64,000 bases of DNA from Megamerina dolium. Lineage: Eukaryota > Arthropoda > Insecta > Diptera > Megamerinidae. The notes under the pieces were generated by a model. The model worked only from the letters and a program-made list of their open reading frames with translations, had not been told where the DNA came from and searched no databases. A program made the position numbers and the translations under genes. Below, piece by piece: positions 10,584 through 21,726 of the stretch (within the stretch, counting starts at the first letter, position 1; each line of letters opens with the position of its first letter). The stretch lies in the NCBI GenBank assembly GCA_963854835.1, contig OY978530.1:39040751-39104750 (forward strand), given 5' to 3'.

Positions 10584-10610
10584 GCTAACCAGCCGGAAAG
10601 ATTTAGCATC

Positions 10611-12110
10611 TCAGTAGTCCCTTTTTCCCGGCTTTGGAAGAAAGACAACCTTAGTCTCTCTCCATTGAGTCGGGATATATCCTGTAGCCAGGCAAGTAAT
10701 AAATATTCCCAGAAGCCTGTCTACCAGAGCTTCTGCACCCCACTGAATTAGGGCTGGAAATATCCCGTCTGTACCCGCTGTTTTGAATGGAGAGAAACGC
10801 TTAATGGCGTTTATCACTCCATCTCTGGTGACTATCCTTTCAGCTTCCAATCTTTCATTCCTGTTTGCACCCTTGCGGGTGGCTTCCCAATTATCTTCCG
10901 ATCTAAAGCTTCCTGGAAAATGCACCTCCATCAGGTATTTCAGTGACTCTCCGATTGTCTCTGTAAAGGATCCATTCGTTTTGCGAATTAATCCCAACTT
11001 TGACACCGGGGCCTTTGATATGATCCTCTGTAATCTACATACATCGGTCATATCTTGCATATTTGAGCAAAATTCCCTCCACGTTTTCCTTTTACGGTTG
11101 CGTAGAGTCTTCTTCAGCTCCATTTTCTTTGACTTGTAGTCGTCCCATGCGTTGGGGTCCCCTCTCATGTGACGATTAAAAGCCTTCCTTGTCTCCTTTT
11201 TCATGGATTCCAGTTCCCCATTCCACCATGGAGTGGGATCTCCTTCGTCCACTACCGTCAGAGGACATGCAGTTTCAAATGCTTTGATCATGGCTGATCT
11301 GATAGCCCTCACCTGATACTCAACATCTGCAGTTGTTCTAGGTCTCTTAAACCTCCTTGGCAATAATTCCTCAAGAACTTCACAATACCTTGTACAATCC
11401 GTTCGTTTCGGTATCCTTACCATTCTACAGTCGTTCCTATGTCTTTTATCGGACGTAATCCCAAACTGAATGGCCCTGTGGTCCGACATGGTTAGTCTAT
11501 CCACAACCCTCCAATCCAAAATCCTATCCAACATTTTGACATTCGTCAGAGTAACATCAATAACCTCGCAACGACGTGCGTCGACAAAGGTCGGTTCTAT
11601 TCCCCTATTGGCAACTTGTAGACCAAATCTTTCTATAAATTCGAGTAGACACTCTCCTCTATAGTTTTCATTGCTGCTGCCCCACACAGAACTGTGCGCA
11701 TTGGCATCGCAGCCTAAGATCAGACCAACCCCCTTACCATCACTGAATCTCACTAGAGCTTCCACCTCTCTCGAAGGTGGTTCGTCTGGAGAATCGTATG
11801 GAAAGTATGCTGATGCGATCATAAATGATCCCGCACCGTCACCTATTCTCACTACTGTGAGATCCGGTGAACACAAGTTCGACATTAGAATCGCACGTAT
11901 CCCATATCTAACTAAAATGCATGTCCTCAACTTCCCATCTGTTTGTGGATAAAATAAAGTGGTCTTTTGTGCAGATAGTCCTTTGATCCTTCCATGAAGG
12001 ATCCAGGGCTCCTGAACCAATGTCAAGCTCATCCTCATCGAAGATCTACACCATCATTTCTGATGCTGCTTTGCTGTGATGAATATTGAGTTGACACACA
12101 TTTAGTGGTT
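10611..12110 (-). pseudogene. LOA ORF2, endonuclease and N-terminal RT
   Basis: The start of the endonuclease (LNVCQLNIHHSKAAS) lies in one frame at about 12110-12046. A frameshift near 12045 moves to the frame that begins MSLTLVQEPWILHG (12038). The APE endonuclease continues with CDANAHSSVWGSSN, EVIDVTL and MSDHRAI to about 11465. A linker rich in Arg/Lys follows, then the first RT block with FKTAGTDGIFPALIQ and ETKVVFLPKPGK. The endonuclease would nick target DNA to prime reverse transcription. One frameshift and the terminal TGA inactivate it. Confidence 0.85.
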
Positions 12111-12196
12111 CCGGGCGCGGGCCCACCTTCCGCCCTAATGGCTTCTTCCTTGCAAAATCTGCCACTACCCCCACGCCAGGAGCCGCGTCGCACCCC

Positions 12197-13884
12197 TCAT
12201 ACTGCATCTTTCTGGAATTTAACGACGGCCTGTTCAAGACCGCAGTTGAGTCTCCCCCCTGCGATCCTGACGGCCTCCGCGTCCTCCTTAGGACACAGCA
12301 CGGTGAGTACGACACCTGCCGTTTCTGCCTCGCCAAACCCTTCTGTGCGGATAACACTCCATTTGGAAGTTTCCTTCACACAGACGTTCTGGCGCTGCAG
12401 CCTTCTGAGGATGATGTCGCTGGCCACAGCATTGCCATGAGCAACAATCACCATCTTCCTCTTTGTCGACAAGGCAGTTAGGCTGTCACATTTGAGCTTC
12501 GCACCCTCCCAAAAACCGGTTAGGTGCTCCACTGTCTTGCGCAGCCATTGCTTGGATAGCTGATTTTTGCACCTTAGTATAATCAATCCGCTCTCCACCC
12601 TTGCCCTGCCGACAAATCCAATGTCATTGACATCGTCTTAAAGGGACTCCGTGTCATCCAACAAGATACCTTGAAGGTACTCAGATGAGTATCCTCCAGA
12701 AGCCCCTCTAGTGACAAGTCCATGAATCCCATAACGAGGTCAGCTTCCGCTACTTGAGCGTAAGTCTTCCTCGCCCTGGTGGGCTCGCCCTTTGCCTGTT
12801 CAGCCCGACGCTTAGGCGCTCTGCCAAGACCGCTCGGCCCAGGTACCGCATGCGAGGACGGTGAGTTCGCTGGGTTAACAATCTTTCCAGATTGTCCACC
12901 CCGCTCATCACCCCCCGACGTCGGATTTCCCTGTCCCGTCGTTCCCAGAGGTACTCTACCCGTGTTAGACTTGGGCCTCGAGCCCCTTTCGGAGCGACTG
13001 ACGGCCTTTATAATTGGCCGTCAATCTCTCCGAGCATTTGCCCTTTTTGGTGTCTGCGTGGAAGAATTATCAACCTTCTCAAGGGACGGTTGTCCATCCT
13101 TCCCAGCATCCACCTCAATTGGCCCCTCCGTCGTCTTCGGATGAGGCCCCTCAGGCGTTGAACTTTTCAAAGTGGTTCCGGAGCTATCGCCCCTGAACCT
13201 CTTCCCCGAGTTCTCCACCTCCAAGGTCGACTCATCTTGCAGAAGTCCACTGAGTTGGCCCGAGAGCTGCTCAATGGTCTTCTCCGACGACTTCATGGCC
13301 TTTTTACGTTGTCTCTTTCGCTTCTGCTTCTCCCGTTTCTTCAACAGGATTCGCTCTACTCTTGAGACTCCGTCCTCTTCGCTTACACCTGATAAAGCTA
13401 ACGATTCCGCTCCACTAGGAGCGCCTTCGTCCACACCATCAGATGTTCGGCCAGATATTTTACGCTGCCTTCAAACCGGCTTCCCTGCCGACCTGGTGAC
13501 ACCGTCCTCTGTATTCAACACCGTCGCAGCCGCCGGCTTAGGTCTTCCGAGACCCGTACCGTCCGCCGCAACAGATGCTGCCATTGATTTTGGGCTGGCT
13601 AAAATCTCGGCTTCTATGGAAGCCTCATTTTCCGCCATCCCCTCCACTACTTTTCCCGCCGTGGCAATCAGCACTACTTCGTATGAGGCAGTGCTGTCCG
13701 CCATTGCAGGAATTTCGTTCTGAGTTCCAGAGGTGGGAACGAGTGGTGCAGCTAACAGCTCGGCCTCTGGTGAAGCCTTATTGTCCGCCGTTACTCCCGT
13801 TAACACCCCCGGAACCCCAGATCCAGTTTTTGGGTTTTTCGAATCAATCTTGTTCCCACGAGTTGCGAAGAAATAAATGTCCAC
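12197..13884 (-). pseudogene. LOA ORF1 (DUF4780-like nucleic-acid-binding protein)
   Basis: Upstream of ORF2 and in three frames. 13884-13471 gives an Ala/Ser/Glu-rich N-terminus. 13434-13021 gives a strongly basic block (KKREKQKRKRQRKK) followed by Ser/Glu-rich sequence; the two are separated by a stop. 12598-12197 reads as a DUF4780-like domain (GFWEGAKLKCDSL, TKRKMVIVAHGN, QNVCVKETSKWSV), common in ORF1-like proteins of arthropod retroelements. It probably packaged RNA. Breaks at about 13470, 13020 and 12600 make it non-functional. The domain name rests on pattern recognition only. Confidence 0.7.
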
Positions 13885-14106
13885 CTGCGCAGAGATTCGC
13901 AGTACGCAGGTAAGGCTAATTATTACGGAGGGCGCCAGGTATCCGTAAGCTCACGTTAGCGACTGGGCTATTTGAAAAAGGGGCCCCCGGCCAGGCTGAT
14001 TTTCGGCACGGATCGCTTAACACCTTAATCCAGCCCCTCACCTCCGACCATGATAAGAGTACGTTGCCGAATGCTGTACTATTGAAGAGTAACAAACACT
14101 CACCAA

Positions 14107-14213
14107 CTTACCCTTATCTTAGCTAGATACCGCCTGACATCGTACAGGCTAAACTGTGGTATCTATTTCCAGTCGGCACCCTCGAGGCGGGTTCAGTGGA
14201 AGATTTTGCCGAC
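14107..14213 (-). ncRNA. HDV-like self-cleaving ribozyme at LOA 5' end
   Basis: On the minus strand the sequence folds as a delta-type double pseudoknot. P1 is GTCGGCA (14213-14207) with TGCCGAC (14178-14172), 7 bp starting with G. P3 is CCC (14191-14189) with GGG (14181-14179), closing the 7-nt loop GCCTCGA, which contains the conserved CCTCG. P1' follows P3' directly, then T and GG (14170-14169) able to form P1.1 with CC of the loop. P4 is TAGATACC (14165-14158) with GGTATCTA (14131-14124), extended by GCCTG/CAGGC. J4/2 is GCTAAG (14123-14118), with C14122 in the catalytic position. P2 is weak (CTTCC with GGTAAG, one bulge). Cleavage is predicted 5' of G14213. Such ribozymes are known on several non-LTR elements. 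Confidence 0.72.
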
Positions 14214-14227
14214 TCTGTTTTTTAGTG

Positions 14228-14240
14228 ACTCTGTTCACTA
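14228..14240. repeat. Target-site duplication of LOA element (right)
   Basis: Exact repeat of 8409-8421. Between it and the ribozyme start lie 14 extra bases (14214-14227) that look like an inverted copy of the adjacent flank. Confidence 0.75.
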
Positions 14241-14404
14241 AAAAACAATCATCTGTTACACCCTGTGTAAAATTGACCGCAGAGCAGGTATATGGTGGCG
14301 ACGCGTACTTTTGTTACGTGATACGGAATTCATAAATGACGTAAATTAGCAGCAAGTTGTGAGCGAAGATTTCAGACTATTTTAAATAGTAATGGTTATT
14401 AAAT
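14241..14404. other. Gypsy LTR right end and flank before RTE copy A
   Basis: 14241-14262 continues the interrupted LTR and ends near TGTTACA. The remainder is non-coding AT-rich flank in which I see no gene. Confidence 0.35.
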
Positions 14405-16866
14405 GGTGGTCTGGTGGTGTGGTGGTCTGGTGGCGTTTTCGCAAGGTAACGTGTGTAACTGTCTTAACCGGGGGGGGGGGGGGTTAGCGCAATCCTCCTT
14501 GAATTCATCGCAAGTCAACTCACTGGCTGTCATGTAGTGTGATCTGAGCACTATGTGATGACACCTTTATTTGTTAATGAGGGGTAGTCATGTAGCTTGC
14601 TCTGCTTACTATATGATGGCGCCTTCATTATTATTAATTGGGCCCTCCACGTGGCGACCACCGGGCAACGTCCTCCTGGCGCCCGTTGGGAGGCGGCTGA
14701 AGTGAGTGGCGAAAATCTCCTCGGGTAAAGGTTGTGCGTTGGGTTGAAAAAACAGCAATGCCTCGGATTAGGACTACGCTATTGTTGATGACCCCAGCAA
14801 ACGAAAAAAGGACCACGATATACGGATATTCAGCTAGAATATCCGGTCCCTTTATAGGGAGGGTGCCTCTATCCAGCTGGTTGATGTCCTCGAAAATACA
14901 GAGCTGATATCACCGCTCTGCAGGAAATGCGATGGGCGGGACAGGGCTGCTCCAAAAGAGCGTCCTGTGACATTTACTACGGTTGCCATGCTGAAAGGCA
15001 CGAATTAGGATGTGGTTTTTTGATTAGCAAGAGACTACGACTTCTTGTCTCACATTTCACGCCTGTGAACGAACGACTGGCCACAATCCGCATCAAGGTA
15101 ACATTCTTTAACGTCAGCTTTATATGTGCCCACGCTCCGACGGAAAAGAAGGACAATGAGACCAAGGAGAGCTTCTTTCAGCGCCTCGAAGAAGCTTACG
15201 ACCGCTGCCCCCGCCATGATATCAAAATCGTGCTTGGCGACTTTAATGCCAGGGTGGGCAAGGAAGGTACCTTTGGTCCAACTGTCGGAAAATTCAGCCT
15301 CCACCAGAACACCTCCGATAACGGAATGAGGCTGATCGACTTCGTCGCAGCACGAAACATGGTAATTGGTGGTACCAGATTCTAGCATCTCGACATCCAT
15401 AAAGCGGCATGGCTCCCTCCATAACAACGTACAAGAAACCAAATTGATCATGTGGTGATTGACGGAAGGCATGCTTCCAGTGTGATTGACGTGAAATCGA
15501 TCCGTGGTGCCAACATCGACTCTGATCTCTACCTTGTTGCAGCTAAGGTGCGCACACGTTTATGTGTCGCAAATAACAAGAGAAGTCCCACACAGAGAAA
15601 GCTCGACGTCAGTAAGCTGCGATCACCAGAGACAGCAGATGCATTTTCCACTCGACTATCGGATCTGCTTATGCAAAACACTCCTCCACTTGATGATACA
15701 TGCGCACGGTGGACACATATATCCCACTCCATGACTACTGCTGCCGAGGAGGTAATCGGTTACTACCGGCCTCTGAGGAATGAATGGTATGATCAGGAGT
15801 GTCGCGACGCTACCGCAGAGAAAGACGTCGCCTACAGAATAACGTGCGGTACAGAGAGAAAAGGAGTGCAGAGAGACGTCTTTTGAGGAGCAAGAGAACA
15901 AAAAAGACGCGAGTGTGAGGAGATAGAGACGTGTAGCTACAGGAATGAGACTCGAAATTTCTTCGAAAAGATCAAGCGCCTGAGTTGCGGTTTAAATCCC
16001 GAAACCTCTTCTTGTCGTGATGGAAATGGGAATCTGGTCACAGATGTCCATAGTGTACTGAGCCTATAACCCGATAACCTCAATTACAGATGATGGTGTT
16101 GATGTTCCACCACCCAAATATGACGAGGTTGAAACGGCCATTTTAAGGCTGAAGAACAACAAAGCTGCAGGTGCTGATGGCCTGCCTGCCGAGTTGTTTA
16201 AGACCGGAGGCGATGAGCTGCTCACCCGCATGCACCAGCTCATAAGCAGAATATGGTCGGATGAAAGCATGCCTGATGATTGGAGGCTCAGTGTTCTCTG
16301 TCCTGTACATAAAAAAGGAGACCCCACAATTTGCGCCAACTACCGTGGAATAAGTCTCCTGAGCATCGCATACAAGGTTCTATGGAGCGTACTGTGTGAA
16401 AGGTTGAAGCCTATGCTCAGCAACCTGATTGGACCGTATCAGTGTGGCTTCAGACCTGGTAAATCTACCATCGACCAGATTTTCACACTGCGCCAAATCC
16501 TGGAGAAGACCCAAGAAAAACAGGTCGACACACACCACCTATTTGTTGATTATAAAGCAGCTTTCGACAGTCCGGTAAGGGATTACCTTCACGCAACAAT
16601 GTCTGAGTTCGCTATTCCTGCAAAGCTCCTTCGACTTTGTAGAGTGACACTGCATAACTCCCGTTGTACAGTAAAAATTGGGAAGTACCTCTCCGCACCG
16701 TTTAGTACCGAACGGGGTTTCAGACAAGGTGATTCGTTATCGTGCGACTTCTTCAATCTTATTATGGATAAAATAATACGAGCTGCTGATATACGGCATA
16801 ATGGCACTATCTTCAACAAAAGTATCATGCTGTTGGCGTATGCCGACATAATCGGCATACACGCGG
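14405..16866 (+). pseudogene. RTE-clade non-LTR element, copy A (3'-truncated, degenerate)
   Basis: The 5' leader (GGTGGTCTGG...) and the ATG at 14758 (MPRIRTT) match the intact copy at 43957-47296, but the frame is lost almost at once (stop near 14849). Endonuclease sequence resumes at about 14927-15385. Mid-protein fragments lie at 15452-15886 and RT at 16194-16880, including CGFRPGKSTIDQIF, VDYKAAFDS and GFRQGDSLSCDFF. The YADD box is broken because a 15-base deletion removes part of it near 16847, and similarity ends by 16866, so the C-terminus and 3' tail are missing. A 14-base G run in the leader is peculiar to this copy. Confidence 0.88.
14470..14483 (+). repeat. Poly-G run (14 G)
   Basis: Fourteen consecutive G replace the mixed GGTGGGG-type sequence of the sibling RTE leaders. 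It may be a true expansion or a consensus error. Confidence 0.8.
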
Positions 16867-19800
16867 GAGGTGATACCTAGAGTATAAAAAGGAACTTACG
16901 CTGAGTGGGTTATATAAGAATTTATAGGTATAAAACAGAGTAAGGCAATATCTGCTAAAGTGTATTAATAAATACAATATAATAACTTAGGTAAGTATGA
17001 TGGCAAATATAAAATATATTCCTACGCACCACATGGCTTATCTAAAGGGATTTAGACGGAAATGATTTCTGTCTAACCTACACTTCATATGGGAATAGAA
17101 CTTAATCAACCAGAAATAAACGGCCCAACAATAGAATATCATAAGTAAAATGTTTATTTTTCAACGCAGAGAATGGGAGAACGCTCAAAGAACCTATGGG
17201 AAGTCCAAGGCGGCCAATAAACCGATGTTAGTCATAAATTGTTGACACACATCGGGTGCACACAATATAAAGATTTTGAAAGTTGTAAGTCAGGCATCCA
17301 TACAGATTATGGACACTCTTTCCACATCATGTAACGTTAGACATGGTTCCTGTTTTGGAATCTAGGATGTTATTACGTAATCATTGAGTTTCCCTGTGAG
17401 AAAGTAGAAAATGGAAAAATTATTTTAGTAGAAGCTCTGGAACTGATATCAGCTTAGTAAGGGCGTCAATAATTAATGAATCCGATAGTAATAAGCATGA
17501 AAAAATCTTAGTGGTGTGTTGTGTACTATTTTTCCACAACACTCACTAAGTACCTAACGCACAAGATTAGCACCTAGACCTAAGCTCCTAAATATCCTTC
17601 GAATTTATCACACTGGTTAACTGAAATAAAACTTTATCAATTATACTTTCGGTTTTGGGTATTCGTTTTATTGATGGTGTTACTTTCGATTTTGCACTTT
17701 TATACTAATACTGGAGGGCCTCGTAAGGATCGCAGTATTTACAATTTCTTACACTCTTACACTAAAACTGGAGGGCCACGTAAGGATCACAGTATTTCAC
17801 AATCTCTTAAACGCTAACACTTCGGTATAAGACTCACAACTGAAAGCGACAGCCTTCGGTAAGCTGGCAGCTTATATGTCATTTTTCTAACACTAGCCAC
17901 ATATCAATCTACCCACATAACAACATATAACATACAATAATATATTCACGTCACTTGTGTGTATGCATGTATGTGTTTATGTACACGATCGATGCACTCC
18001 CCATGTGTGTATATATTACGTGAGAGTCCGTGTGATTTTAGTTATCATGTATGCTTATATAGGTATGCTTACGTAAGTGCAGAACTACGAATTGTGTAGA
18101 AAGTGCTTTGTCAACATTTTCACATCCAACTGCAACTCAGTTGGCGCAATGTTCTGACATTCCACAATTATAAATAATATTAGTATGGATTGTGTATATC
18201 ACAACTTCGAGCAATGTTGGTATGTGTATGGACAAATATGTAGCTCCCAATTTCGGGAAATATGTCGCGAGGCAAAATATGCATATGTGCATATTTCATA
18301 TTTTGGCTCGCAATATCCCTCTCTTCTCTCAGGAAGAAAAAATTATCATTATGAAATAATAATAATTTTTTCTTATAAGTAAAAAGTTAAAATTATACTT
18401 ATTTTGTAAAATTAGGAACAATTCAAAATGTATGATACTATGAGGTATAAAATACGAAGTATTCTTTTCATATATGATTACTGGTAATTCGGTGATGACG
18501 ATGTGTTTCCTGCTGGTTGTTGTCTGCTGTACTTAGCTTTTTTAATAGTTTTGTTGCAGCTTTTGTTGTTGAGGTCTAGTGATAAAAACAGTAACTTCTT
18601 CTTTATCAAAGTTTTACTTTTGTTTCGGCAATTAAAGCGAGATTATTTACATTGGGTTGATCTTCTGGCTGTTTTGTCATGAAAGCGTTATCCGTGTGGT
18701 GTGCTTGTGGGTTGATGATGGTGTCTAATGCGTCCAATGGTTTGATTCGACAGAAATTTTTTTCTTCATGGAATGGTATGATCAATAGCTTGCAAAGTGT
18801 GGTTTGTGTGTACCGCACTGCTAAGCAATATTGTCGATGAGAAACTCTGTACTCCTAGTGTAAGTGTTCAATGATTGGAGCAATAATGAATATGTAATTT
18901 TGGTTCTGGTGTTTATCATTTTCTTCGGATGTGGATCAAAATCCATTGTCACTGATAAATACAGTAGCTGAAATATTTCATTCGGTTTTGGTTGCATAGC
19001 TGTTATTGTTGATGTCTCAATATTAGCTATTAGCTATTGTTGATATCTCATAGCTATTATTGTCACGCTGTCTAGGTACGTCAAAGTTATTTGTTGTAAA
19101 TATTATTGTTTTGTAAGTTTTTTATGGGTACTCGCCGTACTGGGCCTGCTTTGTTTTCTGCTCTGGGTTTATTTGATTTTTACTGCCTCAAGGATAGTTT
19201 TGTGTCATCCCTCTCTTGGTTGTTACTGTTGTTGAAGCTGTTAATATTGCTGCGTTTGCATCTCTCGCAATTTCAATGTATGTGTTGATTTTGGATTCTC
19301 GTGAACATACTGCTGCTCTCTTGTGTTTGTAGAGGAATTACCAGATTCTTTTTCAATAATAGATCACTTGCATCTACTATATATATTAAAACTACTCTAT
19401 CTACTATAACACTTATTTAGTTCTTTTTCTTATAAAGTTATACATATATTCTTAATTAATTAACTTTTTTATTCGCAATATACATTTGTAATCTATACTT
19501 AATTCTTTAAAATGTATTAAAAGTATATTGTTGTTTGGTACAAAAATACAGTGACAACATTGCTTTTTATCTTTATAGTTACAGTGACCAACTTTTCGTA
19601 CTTGTGGGTGGTACGATTTTCAATATAGAAATTGGAACTTATATTGTTACATACATTTTATTTTTTGTTTACATTTTATTTTATTTTATTTTTTTATTAA
19701 CCCAGATAACCTATTAATTTATTGCCTATTCATCATATTTCGTCATATAAATCATAACGTGTTTTTCCTCTACTGTATCTTCTGTATTTTTCTAACCCTC

Positions 19801-20248
19801 TATTTGTAATTTCCCTTAAGATATTGTATTATATTTGGATGCATCCTCTATACTTGTATATTGTTTATTAAGTTTCTAATCATATCCCACCCAATGTGCA
19901 TGAGTATCCGAATTACAATTCAACGCGATGAGTTGCAACAGATGTCTCTATACGCATGAACACTGTGCCTACTTCTTTCTATAAGTTGTATATTTTTTTC
20001 CTATATTTATTATTATTATTATTAATTTTTAGTTATTCCTAATTGGTATTTATTTAAAATTTCTGGGTGTGTTTTGTTACGCGAAGTGGTGGGTTCCTCA
20101 TTGATCTTTTCTGCTATAATCCTGAATTTGTGATATTTCGGTCATATTTATTTTTCTGTCACTAGGATAAAAATATCTATCCTGAACTGTCTGTTTATGG
20201 TTCCTATATACTTCATCTTCAATTTTGATTTCGCAATCAAAGACAATT
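16867..20248. other. AT-rich intergenic stretch with unidentified remnants
   Basis: No intact gene. I note a hairpin-like TCTAAAGGGATTTAGAC string at 17041-17057, a 57-bp tandem duplication at 17710-17797, and a minus-strand block at about 18990-18606 that reads as protein-like sequence with one stop between two pieces (FDPHPKKMINTRTKI, then VRYTQTTLCKLLIIPF). The last may be a retroelement gag or env remnant, but I could not identify it. The rest is low-complexity AT-rich DNA. Confidence 0.4.
17710..17797. repeat. Two-copy tandem repeat, 57-bp period
   Basis: The core ACTGGAGGGCC-CGTAAGGATC-CAGTATTT occurs at 17710-17740 and 17767-17797 with two substitutions. A related CATAAGGAGCGCAGTATTT string occurs at about 43077-43094. 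It may be part of an LTR. Confidence 0.65.
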
Positions 20249-20662
20249 AAAAACAGATGCTACTTTGGGCTAAGTAAGCAATTGAGAAGTCGAGCTCTCT
20301 CCCGAAGATCAAAAACTACACTCTACAAGTCTCTCATCATGCCTGTATTCAACGTATGGCGCTGAAGGCTGGACAATTTCCACCTCGGATGAGCGAATGC
20401 ATGGAGTTTTCGAGAGAAAAGTCCTACGCAAGATCTTTGGACCTATTTACGTTTGTGGTGAGTACCGAATAAGGTACAACCATAAGCTGTACGAGCTGTA
20501 TGCCGATATTGACATAGTAAAGCGCATCAAAATCCAGCGGCTGCGCTGGCTAGGTCATGTCGAGCGAATGGAAGAACACGCTCCAGCTAAGAAGGCTGGC
20601 GAAGCATGTTATATTCGGCCTAAATCGATATTCTGTTGTTATGGCCACATAACTAAGTAAGT
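20249..20662 (+). mobile_element. RTE copy C, 3'-terminal fragment
   Basis: It matches the last part of the RTE reading frame (VFERKVLRKIFGPI, RLRWLGHVERMEEHAP) and its 3' end, GGCCACATAAC-TAAGTAAGT. About 110 bases near the C-terminus are deleted, so that KKA is joined directly to GEACYI and the final residues are lost. 5'-truncation is typical of RTE retrotransposition; the internal deletion is secondary. Confidence 0.85.
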
Positions 20663-21715
20663 ATACGTGTGTCGTTCTCACGCTTTTGTACAGACTTTCT
20701 TATCATAGTGTATGTGTTTATATATTTTGTCTGTTATGTTATATTTCTATTTAGGTTATGTTTTTTATATTTATATTTCATATTTTATTAACTGGAGCAC
20801 TGATAACAACTCCAACGTTAGCACTAGAAGTGCTCCTGCATCTTACTCCGCTTGACTTACTTGGTAAGCAGCTGGCAGCCAATTCTGCTTTACGCATGTA
20901 ACACGTGCCTTTGTTTTCCAGCTCGGGTAACGCTTAGCCAGCCAGGGTAAACAAGAACGGCGAAAAACTATTGTTGTAGGAGGAAAACCGAGTTACACAC
21001 TTACTGTCAAATTGACAGTAATATTACCGCCACTAGAGTGTTAGGCTCTTATGATATACCTCTCGCGGTACAATTCCTACTTTTATTATTCTTTTCGTTT
21101 ATTTCGTTTACAAAAATTAAGTATTTACAATTTAAAGTAAAAGCAAAAGAGGCTACTTCAAAGCAGAATTAGTTAATTGAAATTACAAATTAATGAAAAT
21201 ATGCTATTATTGAATTATTCGCCTGAGGCTACAAATTTTTGAAACTACTCTATTCGTAACCTACGCAAGTAAGAGGGAGACAAGGAGTGAAATGCAGGAG
21301 GAACCAGTGCTCGAGCTGGTTGCTCATGGATTTGGAGTAGTCAAAGTGACTACTTTGGCAGAGCAGAAGACTCGCAGTTGACTACCCGAAGCTCCCGTAA
21401 CTGGGATCACTTTAGGGCAAGAACTTTTATTGTCGCGCATTGTAAGTGCTTCAATAGAGCACTCGTTGGTAATAATTCACCCAACGGGTCGTGTTTGCAA
21501 TATTTTTGCAACAGAAGAAAGGCGCTTCAATAGTGATCCTAACTGGGCAAGCACATGTACATATGTCACTAGTCCGATCATATACGTAAGTCGTTTTTCT
21601 CAATTCTCGTTGGTTAAGCTTGATCTTTATCTATTAGACGCATGCTAAACCAAACGATAATTCTCATATCTGCTCTATGTGTTTGCCTTTATTTGCCTGT
21701 GCCTTACCTTTATTC
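20663..21715. other. Intergenic stretch, possible LTR remnant
   Basis: No coding sequence recognised. 20800-21070 reads like a decayed LTR on the minus strand (inverted motif CTGTCAAATTGACAG near 21004-21018). 21240-21440 contains a second inverted motif, TAGTCAAAGTGACTA. Nothing assignable. Confidence 0.3.
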
Positions 21716-21726
21716 AATTAACTTAC
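21716..21726. repeat. Target-site duplication of RTE copy B (left)
   Basis: AATTAACTTAC here matches 25095-25105 exactly. Its last bases overlap the element's tetranucleotide tail, so the true length may be 7-11 bp. Confidence 0.65.

Larger units (their letters stand above)
8422..14213 (-). mobile_element. LOA-type non-LTR retrotransposon with RNase H
   Basis: Reading the minus strand from 14213: a ribozyme-like 5' end, a leader, ORF1 with charged low-complexity and DUF4780-like parts, ORF2 with endonuclease, reverse transcriptase, RNase H and a C-terminal CCHC-like motif, then a short 3' UTR ending in an A/T-rich ATA-type tail near 8422. RNase H plus this endonuclease type (NRGIEPTFVDARR, EVIDVTL) points to the LOA clade (LOA/Bilbo/Baggins). 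The I and R1 clades are the main alternatives. A 13-bp duplication supports full-length insertion. ORFs are broken, so it is not autonomous. Confidence 0.85.

Noticed and set aside
18606..18990. Host gene on the minus strand
   Set aside because: Protein-like, but split by a stop, without splice signals, and lying among element remnants. Left unassigned.
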